From Bradyrhizobium sp. RD5-C2 (lineage in GTDB: Bacteria; Pseudomonadota; Alphaproteobacteria; Rhizobiales; Xanthobacteraceae): DNA of 64,000 bases. The translations under genes and the position numbers were made by a program. The first letter of the stretch is position 1; each line of letters starts with the position of its first letter. Under the pieces are notes generated by a model. It was given only the letters and a program-made list of their open reading frames with translations. It searched no databases and was not told where the DNA came from. The stretch lies in NCBI RefSeq assembly GCF_019972155.1, contig NZ_BOVL01000016.1, positions 105,123-169,122 on the forward strand, given 5' to 3'. Positions 16,501 to 24,100 of this stretch are shown here, piece after piece.

Positions 16501-16544
16501 AAGAAAATAGTTCTGCCTGCAAGTCGGCAGCCGGCTATTTTCTT
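16501..16544 (-). terminator. Hairpin directly after the qseM stop codon
   Basis: Arms AAGAAAATAG (16501-16510) and CTATTTTCTT (16535-16544) enclose an inner CTGCC/GGCAG stem. It begins at the base after the qseM stop and ends in a T-rich stretch on that strand, so it probably terminates or attenuates transcription between qseM and fseA. Confidence 0.6.
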
Positions 16545-16820
16545 CTATTTGGAGCCAGTGCCACGTAATAGGCGGCCCTGCTCCGTCACCCATTTGGCGC
16601 GCGCAAGATGACTCTGATATGCGCTCCGCGCACGGTCCGGCTCTCGCTCGGGGTCCATATGCAAGACCAATCGAGCCACCTCTCGCCAGTCCGCCCCCTC
16701 GCCCTCGGCCTGCAGAAGGCGAATGTACGTGACGACATGCTGTTCGTCATAGGGCGTCAACGACGGCTCGTTCGGCGCACTGTCAGCTACGTTTGGATCT
16801 AGGGATGGCTTCTGCATCAT
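16545..16820 (-). CDS. qseM: QseM-type DUF2285 antiactivator
   Basis: 91-residue DUF2285-only protein: LTPYDEQHVVTYIRLLQAEGEGADWREVARLVLHMDP then EREPDRARSAYQSHLARAKW. It lacks the DUF6499 half found in fseA. In ICEMlSymR7A, QseM binds and blocks both TraR and FseA and is the main brake on excision. Here it lies upstream of fseA and divergent from an XRE repressor with paired operators between them, the same layout as qseM-qseC. Start codons at 16820 or 16817 (MM) are equally possible. Confidence 0.82.
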   Translation of the reverse strand: MMQKPSLDPNVADSAPNEPSLTPYDEQHVVTYIRLLQAEGEGADWREVARLVLHMDPEREPDRARSAYQSHLARAKWVTEQGRLLRGTGSK

Positions 16821-16977
16821 ACCCGCTTTTAGAACGCCTATAAGCTACGCCATGGTTTGGTCGCAATCCAGACTCCGTTGCTCGTTGGAATCCTGGATAG
16901 TCGTTCGGTAGATCGGCGGCCGAACTCGGTCGCGCACGTCCCGTCGCCACAGTCGATAGCATGTTCGGACACGAATA

Positions 16978-17006
16978 GGAACGATCGTTCCTAGAACGAT
17001 CGTTCC
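16978..17006. promoter_or_regulatory. Tandem QseC operators between qseM and qseC
   Basis: Two adjacent palindromes: GGAACGATCGTTCC (16978-16991, perfect) and GAACGATCGTTC (16994-17005, perfect), with centres 15 bp apart. They lie 21 bp before the XRE gene start and in the divergent promoter region. If qseC is leaderless, as in ICEMlSymR7A, the second site covers its -35 region. This matches the two-operator arrangement known for QseC. Confidence 0.85.
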
Positions 17007-17026
17007 GGCTCAGTTCCCATATCGCC

Positions 17027-17254
17027 ATGGATCTCAAAGAGGTCATGGCTGTGAACCTGCGTCGGAAACGCCACGATCTACAAATGACGCAGGAGGAATT
17101 GGCCGAGCGCGCGGGTTTAAGCGCCCGTTACGTCGGCGCCATCGAGCGCGGCGACGTATCAGCAAGCGTCACCGTGCTCGGGCAAATTGCTGAAGCATTG
17201 GGGGTCGAACCGGGAGACCTGCTCAAGAAGGCTGCGCGGGTTAGCAAATCGTAA
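17027..17254 (+). CDS. qseC: QseC-type XRE repressor
   Basis: 75-residue single-domain XRE/Cro protein. Helix-turn-helix: MTQEELAERAGLSARYVGAIERG near residues 21-43, then SVTVLGQIAEALGVEPGDLL. No clear ribosome-binding site precedes the ATG, consistent with a leaderless transcript. It is divergent from qseM with two operators between, so it should repress qseM and control itself, forming a bistable switch for ICE excision. The assignment rests on context and size; XRE proteins in general are too diverse to name by sequence alone. Confidence 0.82.
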   Translation: MDLKEVMAVNLRRKRHDLQMTQEELAERAGLSARYVGAIERGDVSASVTVLGQIAEALGVEPGDLLKKAARVSKS

Positions 17255-17315
17255 GCCGCCTCAGGCCTGCCGCGAAGCGCCCGCCCGGCGGACCGGGCGG
17301 GGCTTGGTGGGGCTC

Positions 17316-17636
17316 TTACTCGCCGTTCTTGCGCGGCCGCGACCACAGGAGGGTGTAGCCTTCACCGCCCTCGTCATCGAACAGGTTGGCGTAGATCGGC
17401 GCATTGAACGAGGGATCGTCGAGCTTGAGCGAGAGGTAGTCGCGGCCCTCCTCGGAGCGCTTCGACCAGGCGGCCCCGATCTCAGCCCGGCCCACGTAGA
17501 TGCGGTGGCTGGGGGCGTTGTCGTTGGAGCGGTTCGTCTCGGCGACGATGCGAACGCCCTTGGCTTGCAGGCTCAGGGTGACGATCTCGCCCTGGAAATC
17601 GTTGCCGACCTTCTTGAAGGAACCGATGTTAGCCAT
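17316..17636 (-). CDS. DUF736 protein
   Basis: 106-residue protein of the DUF736 family: MANIGSFKK, DFQGEIVTLSLQAKGVRIVAE, PSHRIYVGRAEIGAAW, DDPSFNAPIYANLFDDEGGEGYTLLWSR. The function is unknown, but it is a marker gene of this ICE family and of rhizobial plasmids. The start is fixed by the conserved MANIG and an AGGAG site about 8 nt ahead. It is preceded by a roughly 200-nt structured leader shared with the DUF2493 gene. Confidence 0.92.
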   Translation of the reverse strand: MANIGSFKKVGNDFQGEIVTLSLQAKGVRIVAETNRSNDNAPSHRIYVGRAEIGAAWSKRSEEGRDYLSLKLDDPSFNAPIYANLFDDEGGEGYTLLWSRPRKNGE

Positions 17637-17810
17637 GTCACTTCTCCTGTTGTGTTTCGAGCCCGCGACCACCGCGGCCTCGATGGCGATCTGCAGGCCG
17701 AAGACGATCGGCGACGCACCCGCTCGCGGGCCGAAGCGCAGCGGAGGACGCCGTTGTTGCGACTTTCTTGCCTCGCGAGGAATGGGCGCAGCCCAGGGGA
17801 AGAAAGTCGC
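17637..17810 (-). promoter_or_regulatory. Structured leader of DUF736 (leader family B)
   Basis: On the transcribed strand: a perfect 11-bp hairpin (GCGACTTTCTT / AAGAAAGTCGC, 17759-17769 with 17800-17810), then TCCTCCGCTGCGCTTC, then GATCGCCA-n-GAGGCCGCGGTGGTCGCGG just before the ribosome site. The same three blocks in the same order precede the DUF2493 gene at 19731-19944, with a hairpin of the same length but different sequence. Confidence 0.65.
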
Positions 17811-18117
17811 ATCAACGGCGTTGCGGCTCAGACGATCGAGGCGAAGCCGGTCTTCGGCCAGATCAAGCCATCAACGAGGCCACGTGCGTCCGCGTGCTGA
17901 ACCACAATCTCCGGAGAAGCGTGGCGATCTCGGTTTTGGCGAACAAGAGGTCGGAACGATTCAGCGCGGAAAGAGAAACAATCTCCTGCAAAGGGCGGCA
18001 TCGTCTCCAAAGAACCGATCGAGGTAAGATCGCTCTGCCGCGGCTGCGTGGGCCAGACCGAATGCCGGCAGCTTGATTGAGGAGTTCCGAGCAGGACTGG
18101 CTCTCCCGCGCTCAGGT

Positions 18118-18177
18118 CTCGATTATCGCCCATTCAGCGCGCCGAACTATGCGAACCTGTTCGACGATGAAGGCGGT
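18118..18177 (+). pseudogene. Fragment of a second DUF736 gene, inverted
   Basis: Twenty codons read FSAPNYANLFDDEGG and surroundings; 15 of 20 match the intact DUF736 at 17316-17636 (FNAPIYANLFDDEGG). The fragment lies on the opposite strand. No start or full domain is present; the DNA on either side (17811-18215) holds no other recognisable gene. Confidence 0.7.
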
Positions 18178-18215
18178 AGACGGTCAGCTCTCGGCCTTTC
18201 GGCCGTAAGAACTGA

Positions 18216-18665
18216 TTAGGTCGGACTCTCCACCACACCACCCGGCTCGAAGGGGCGGGTCTCCGCCAAAACGAACAAGCGCATCCACGACGTGAGGCCA
18301 ATGCAAACCGCGCCCAGGCAAGCAAAGACCTCTCGCCAAGCCAGCGAAGGCACCCCGATCGGGGACAGGGCGAAGACCACATGATAGCCGGCGACCGCGG
18401 CGGGAACAGCAAATGTTGTCGCGATCGCGATGCGCAAGGCCAAGGACCGAGTAACAGCGACGGCGATCTGGCCGAGGACGAGCGTCAGCGCGCCGCCGGC
18501 CGTACCGATAAGAAGCGCGGCGACGACACCAGTGCCGGTCTGCAACGCAGTCATCCCAATACTCAGCGCGACGAAAAACGGCAGGGCATACACTGCGAGC
18601 GCGAAAATCGCCCAGCAGAACAGGCCGATGCCGAGTGTGTTGAGAACAAGCCCAATAGCGAGCAT
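18216..18665 (-). CDS. Small polytopic membrane protein
   Basis: 149 residues with about four hydrophobic helices (LAIGLVLNTLGIGLFCWAIF, PFFVALSIGMTAL, VVAALLIGTAGGALTLVLGQIAVAV, AVPAAVAGYHVVFAL). It is not a family I can name, but proteins of this kind are found between DUF736 and DUF2493 in related ICEs. The start at ATG 18665 has a GGAG site 8 nt ahead. An in-frame upstream extension was rejected because it crosses an inverted repeat (18695-18728) that looks regulatory. Confidence 0.65.
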   Translation of the reverse strand: MLAIGLVLNTLGIGLFCWAIFALAVYALPFFVALSIGMTALQTGTGVVAALLIGTAGGALTLVLGQIAVAVTRSLALRIAIATTFAVPAAVAGYHVVFALSPIGVPSLAWREVFACLGAVCIGLTSWMRLFVLAETRPFEPGGVVESPT

Positions 18666-18694
18666 GGTGGTGGCTCCATGTGCATTGATGTACC

Positions 18695-18728
18695 AGTTGC
18701 GCCTTCCACCAACCACCACGGCGCAACT
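18695..18728. promoter_or_regulatory. Inverted repeat upstream of the membrane-protein gene
   Basis: Perfect 9-bp arms AGTTGCGCC (18695-18703) and GGCGCAACT (18720-18728), with a third, one-mismatch half-site AGTTGCGGC at 18755-18763. Thirty to 100 bp before the start codon suits an operator; a leader hairpin is the alternative. Confidence 0.5.
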
Positions 18729-18806
18729 TTAGATATGAGACCGAAACGAGGCGGAGTTGCGGCGTGAGCAATTTCGCCTCAAAGACTTCAGTCGAGCAGA
18801 CAGCGC

Positions 18807-19730
18807 TCACGCGCCGCCGAACATCCAGACCGGGATGCCGAGCCGCTTCGCCTTATCGGCCAGGTTGTCCTGGATTCCAGTGCCCGGGAAGTGCATGACG
18901 CCGATCGGTAGGATTTCGAGTATGGCATCGTTGCGCTTGAAAGGTGCTGCCTTGGCATGTTTCGTCCAGTCGGGCTTGAAGGCGATCTGGGGCACCTTGC
19001 GGGTGGTCGCCCATTTGGAGGCGATCAATTCGGCCCCCTTGGGTGAGCCGCCGTGGAGCAGGACCATGTCGGGATGCTTGGCGTGAACCTTGTCGAGGCG
19101 ATCCCAGATCAGATGATGGTCGTTGAAGTCGAGCCCTCCGGTGAGTGCGATCTTCGGTCCTGGCGGCAACATGACTTCGGTCTCGGCGCGGCGCTTGGCG
19201 GCGATGAAGTCGCGGGAATCGATCATCGCTGCGGTCAGCGTGCGGTGGTTGACCAGCGATCCCGATCGAGGGCGCCAGAATGAGCCGGTGTGTGTCTCAA
19301 AGCGCTCGATGGCCTGGTCGCGGAAGAGCTCCAGGCAGTCGCGCCGCTCGATCAATGTGATGCCTTCCGCCGTCACGCGCTCGAGTTCGACCGATCGAAT
19401 TTCGGAGCCGTCCTGCTCGCGTTGGCTCTTCTGCTGCGCCTGCTCGTTATCGTCGAGCTGACGACCGACGCGGTCGACGGCTCGGTGAAACAGGTTGACG
19501 GTCGACCAGAGCAGATCGTCAAGGTCCGGCTCGAGCCGAGTATCACTCAACGTCGCGACCAGAGCATCGAAGATGTCAGCGACGGCACCGGTGATGCTCT
19601 TGCCCTCGGGAAGCGGCCGTGGATCGGGCTGGTCGTCGAAGGGGCGGTAACCGAAGAGCTGCAATTCGGTAAGAACGTGTTCGGTCGGAGATGCGGCGTG
19701 CGGCGGTTCGATGTCATCGTGATCGGTCAT
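18807..19730 (-). CDS. DUF2493 (SLOG-like nucleotide-binding) protein
   Basis: 307 residues. The C-terminal third is the DUF2493 domain, a Rossmann-like SLOG fold: KIALTGGLDFNDHHLIWDRLDKVHAKHPDMVLLHGGSPKGAE, then AFKPDWTKHAKAAPFKRND and LGIPVWMFG. The N-terminal 190 residues are helical and specific to ICEs. SLOG domains bind nucleotides or nucleotide-derived ligands; a role in conjugation is unproven. It is preceded by a leader resembling that of DUF736. Confidence 0.88.
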   Translation of the reverse strand: MTDHDDIEPPHAASPTEHVLTELQLFGYRPFDDQPDPRPLPEGKSITGAVADIFDALVATLSDTRLEPDLDDLLWSTVNLFHRAVDRVGRQLDDNEQAQQKSQREQDGSEIRSVELERVTAEGITLIERRDCLELFRDQAIERFETHTGSFWRPRSGSLVNHRTLTAAMIDSRDFIAAKRRAETEVMLPPGPKIALTGGLDFNDHHLIWDRLDKVHAKHPDMVLLHGGSPKGAELIASKWATTRKVPQIAFKPDWTKHAKAAPFKRNDAILEILPIGVMHFPGTGIQDNLADKAKRLGIPVWMFGGA

Positions 19731-19944
19731 GGAGGTGATCCTTTGCCGGATCGGCCGCGACCATCGCGGCCTTCGTGGCGATCACTCAGACGGCAGACGG
19801 AACGGGCCAGAACCCGGAGCGGAGCGCAGGGCTGAAGCGCAGCGGAGGATGGCGGAGGCCGGCTATTTTGCTTCGCGATGCAAAGCGCGCTCGCCAGATT
19901 GCTAATGTTTCTTCTCGTCGCCGGCGGCGGCGGAAAATAGCCGG
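19731..19944 (-). promoter_or_regulatory. Structured leader of DUF2493 (leader family B)
   Basis: On the transcribed strand: an 11-bp perfect stem CCGGCTATTTT / AAAATAGCCGG (19859-19869 with 19934-19944), then ATCCTCCGCTGCGCTTC, then GATCGCCACGAAGGCCGCGATGGTCGCGG close to the start. It matches the DUF736 leader in block order, and the last block is about 80 percent identical. The rest of the gap up to 20068 shows nothing else. Confidence 0.65.
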
Positions 19945-20068
19945 ACGCAGCCATTGCCGGCCCGAGCCGCTTGCCGTCCGATCGCCCTCTAGAAGGCCGT
20001 GGTCGCGTCCTCTTCCGGCAGTGGCCGCACCGCGACCGACCTATCGACGCCCATCGAATTGCCGGGGG

Positions 20069-21133
20069 CTATTCCGCGGTTGCCATCGACGAATGCAGGA
20101 AACGGACGACGTCCTCCGGTACGAGTTGCAGTAGCAACGCTGCCCGGAGGGCCTCGAGGTCGAAGATGTGCAGATCTTCGTTGAAGTCGCCCAGCCGGGG
20201 CGACAATGCGATCGCTTCAATGCCGGCGGCTTCTGCGCGCTGGGTGAGAATAGCCTGTACGGCATCTCCGGCGGCATCTGCGTCACGGGCGATATAGAGT
20301 CGGCGTAGGCCAGACGGCAGCAACATGGCTGAGAGGTGATTGGCCGAGAGAGCAGCGGTCATGGGCAAGGTCGGCAGTACATAACGCAGCGACAGCATGG
20401 TTTCGATCCCCTCGCCCGCAGCGAGCACGTCGTCCACCACGCCGAAGCGAACGGCGTTGCCGAGCAGGTCGCCCATCGCCCGTCGTGGCGTATCGATCGG
20501 GGCCTTGCCGAGCCGCACGCGATCAAAGCCGTGTGGATCTAGCCAGGTGCGATGCACGCCCGTGATCCGTCCCTCGAGGTCCGTGACAGAGCCTATCATC
20601 GCCGGCCAGGTTTCGGTCGGAGAATGCTCATCCGGCCGATAGTAGCAACGTGGGTGGAAGCGCAGGCTGCCTCCATGGTGGATGCGAGCTATTCCGCGGC
20701 GCTGCAAATACGTCTCGACCACCGTGCCTTCGATCGGGCTAGAGATCGCAAAGAGCCGGCGGGCGGCTTCCTGCGATCCGGCTGGCGCCACCGAACGAAC
20801 GGGTTTCGAGGCCAGCAGCGGCTCGGGGCGAGGCAGCTTCAGAAACCGCCTCGCTTCCTCGGTGACCTCGCTGAAGTCTCGCAAACCCCGGCATTCGCGG
20901 ATGATGTCGAGGAGGTCGCCATGCTCGCCGGTCGCAGCGTCAGTCCACTTGCCGGCGGGGCCCTTAGGTGATTCCTGGAGCCGCACGAACATCGAGCGGC
21001 CCGGCGTGTTGTGGACGTCGCCGACCACCCAGTACCGCCCCACCCGCTTGCCATTGGAGAGATAATATCGGCACACGGCCTCGGCCTCGCGCGCGAGGCG
21101 GCGTGCCAGTTCGGACGCGTCGGGGGCCATCAC
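20069..21133 (-). CDS. Toprim-domain protein (DUF7146-type primase-like)
   Basis: 354 residues. The N-terminal half is a DUF7146-like region with VGDVHNTPGRSMFVRL and GEHGDLLDIIRECRG; the C-terminal toprim domain has VLAAGEGIETMLSL (catalytic Glu) and LYIARDADAAGDA (DxD). Toprim proteins act in primase, nuclease or topoisomerase reactions; on conjugative elements this type probably primes complementary-strand synthesis. It starts within 4 nt of the helicase stop (ATGATG with TGA overlap), so the two are translationally coupled. Confidence 0.85.
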   Translation of the reverse strand: MMAPDASELARRLAREAEAVCRYYLSNGKRVGRYWVVGDVHNTPGRSMFVRLQESPKGPAGKWTDAATGEHGDLLDIIRECRGLRDFSEVTEEARRFLKLPRPEPLLASKPVRSVAPAGSQEAARRLFAISSPIEGTVVETYLQRRGIARIHHGGSLRFHPRCYYRPDEHSPTETWPAMIGSVTDLEGRITGVHRTWLDPHGFDRVRLGKAPIDTPRRAMGDLLGNAVRFGVVDDVLAAGEGIETMLSLRYVLPTLPMTAALSANHLSAMLLPSGLRRLYIARDADAAGDAVQAILTQRAEAAGIEAIALSPRLGDFNEDLHIFDLEALRAALLLQLVPEDVVRFLHSSMATAE

Positions 21134-24100
21134 GCGGCCTCCCGCTCACTGATGCGCGCGACCGGATAGGTGTCGAGCACCTTTGTCAGGATCCCGACGC
21201 CGCTTGCGTCCGGGGGCACGAACATCCGCAGCTTCCAGGAGATGATCTCTCCAAATAGGCCGTAAGCGCGGAGGCGATCGCGCATCGTGTCGTTGAATCC
21301 CGACAACTCGATGCGGCATGCGCCCATCACCCGGACGCGGCGAAGTTGGAGCCCCTCTGCGAGGTCGAGGACGGTATGTCCCTCCATCACCGCGGCAAAG
21401 GCAGCGTCCGGCGCCAGCGTGGGCGCGTCCGCCGAGACCACGTTTGCGACCCACGCGGCAGAAACCTTGCGGCCGATGATACGTTCGCCCGCATCGGTCT
21501 GGAGCCGATAGACACGGGTCGATTCATTCGGCAATCGTTTCCAGATGGGTAACAGCAATCCGGCCACGACGTGGACCGTGCTTTCCGTGAACTCAGGGAC
21601 CTCGGCAAGCTCCGCCAGCCAAGCCGCGGCAAAACGTTCGCGATCCGCTTCAAGCCAATGGCTCTCCACCATCATGTTCAAGGGAACCTGGTGCTGCTCC
21701 ATTGGCCGGATCAGCCGGACGTGACGCTCGATCTCGCCGTCGTCGAGCATGACGCTCGGGGCCGGAACCTGCACGGCGGCCCGTCCCGAGCGCTCGTTGA
21801 TCAGCAGGACAGCATGATTGGAAAGACGAGCAAGGGCGTCGTCCAGGTTCACAGGATGATTGCGTTGGCGCTGGTTGATCGTGAGCAGCCGAGTCTCGGC
21901 GCCGTTCCCTGGATGGGCATAGATCGTCCGCCGGTTGGTGACGACAAAACTATCGGCGCGGAGCGTTTCCAGCCCGAGGTCATAGGTGCCAGATGCGACC
22001 GCGCCCTCGATCCGAGCGGTCAAGAGCTGTTCGAAGGCAGTGAACAGGACATTCTGCAGGTCGATGGTGAGCGCCAACAACCTGTTCAGGAATGTCGTGA
22101 TCGGCGGCAGGTCATCTCTGAGCCCATTGGCATCTGTCAGCTTCAGGCCAGTGGCATCCTCAAACCTCTCGAGCGAGCAGCCGTCGACCTTGCCTCGGAC
22201 GAGCAACGTGTAGAGTTGACGCAACGCGTCGCGTCCATACTGGCTTTCGAGATTGTCCTCGGGCCGAAACAGCCCCTGCCCTCCGGTCTGGCGCTGGCCG
22301 CGCGTAATGGCCCCCAACGTATCGAGCCGGCGCGCGATGGTGCTGAGGAAGCGCTTTTCCGCCTTCACATCGGTCGCAATGGGACGAAACAGCGGTGGCT
22401 GCGCCTGGTTGGTCCGGTTTGTCCGGCCGAGCCCCTGGATCGCGGCATCCGCCTTCCACCCGGGCTCGAGCAGGTAATGAACCCGCAAACGGCGATTCCG
22501 GGCCGACAGTTCGGCGTGATAGCTCCTCCCCGTGCCCCCGGCGTCGGAGAACACGAGGATGCGCTTGACGTCGTCCATGAAAGCCGAGGTCTCGGCGAGG
22601 TTGGCTGAACCGGCTCGATTTTCGACCACCAGCCGGTCGCCCTTGCGAACGATGCGGCGCGAGCGGCCCGTCACCTCGGCGACCAGCTCGGTGCCGAAGC
22701 GCTGGATGACCTGATCCAGTGCCCCAGGTACCGGCGGTAGTGATGCAAGCTTCTCGATGAGGCGGTCGCGTCGTGCGACGGCTTCCCGGCTCTCGACCGG
22801 CTGGCCGTCGCGATAGACAGGCCGGGAGCAGAGGTTGCCCTCCGAGTCGGTAAACGGCTCGTAGAGCTGGACCGGGAAGGAATGGGCGAGATAGTCGAGC
22901 ACATACTCGCGCGGAGTAATGTCGACCTGAACGTCGCCCCAGTCTTCGGTCGGGATCTCGGCGAGCCGGCGTTCCATCAGCGCCTCGCCCGTTGAGACAA
23001 TCTGGATGACAGCGGCATGACCAGCGTCGAGATCGCGGTCGATCGATCGGATGAGCGACGGCGTCTTCATCGAGGTCAACAGATGACCGAAGAAGCGCTG
23101 TTTGGCGCTCTCGAAGGCGGATCGGGCCGCGGATTTTGCCTGGCCGTTCAGCGTTCCGGTTTCGCCGGTGATGTTGGCGGCCCGCATCGCCGCGTCGAGG
23201 TTGTTATGGATGATGCTGAACGCATCTGCATAGGCGTCGTAGATGCGAACCTGCTCCGGCGTGAGCTGGTGTTCAACGAGTTCGTACGCGACGCCCTCAT
23301 AGGACAATGAGCGGGCGGCGTAGAGACCGAGCGCTTTGAGGTCGCGCGCCAGCACCTCCATCGCTGCGACTCCACCCTCCTCGATTGCCTCGACGAACTC
23401 GGCACGTGTGGCGAATGGGAAATCGGCGCCGCCCCAAAGGCCGAGGCGTTGCGCATAAGCGAGGTTGTGGACGGTGGTAGCGCCCGTCGCCGACACATAT
23501 ACCACGCGAGCATTGGGCAAGGCGTGCTGGAGCCTCAGGCCCGCGTGCCCTTGCTGAGAGGCGGCTTGGTCGCCGCGCTCGCCCTTGCCGCCGACCGCAT
23601 TCTGCATGGCATGGCTCTCGTCGAAGACGATCACTCCGTCGAAGTCGGAGCCCAACCATTCAACGATCTGCCTGACACGCGAAAGCTTTTCGCCACGCTC
23701 GTCGGTGCGCAGCGTAGCGTAGGTGGTAAATAGGATGCCTTCCGAAAGCCGGACCGGGGTGCCCTGGCGAAACCGGGATAAAGGCGTAACGAGCAGCCGC
23801 TCCATGCCGAGCGCGGACCAGTCGCGCTGGGCATCTTCGATGAGCTTGTCGGATTTGCTGACCCAGACCGCACGGCGGCGGCCCTTGAGCCAATTGTCGA
23901 GCAGGATCCCTGCGACCTGCCGCCCCTTGCCAGCGCCAGTGCCATCGCCCAAGAACCAGCCGCGACGAAAGCGGACGACATTCTCTGCGTCATCGCGCGC
24001 GGCAGCTACAACATCAAACGTCGCGTCGACGGTCCAAGAGCCCGCCAGGAATTCCGAATGCGCCTCGCCGGCATAAATGACGCTCTCGAGCTGGGCGTCC

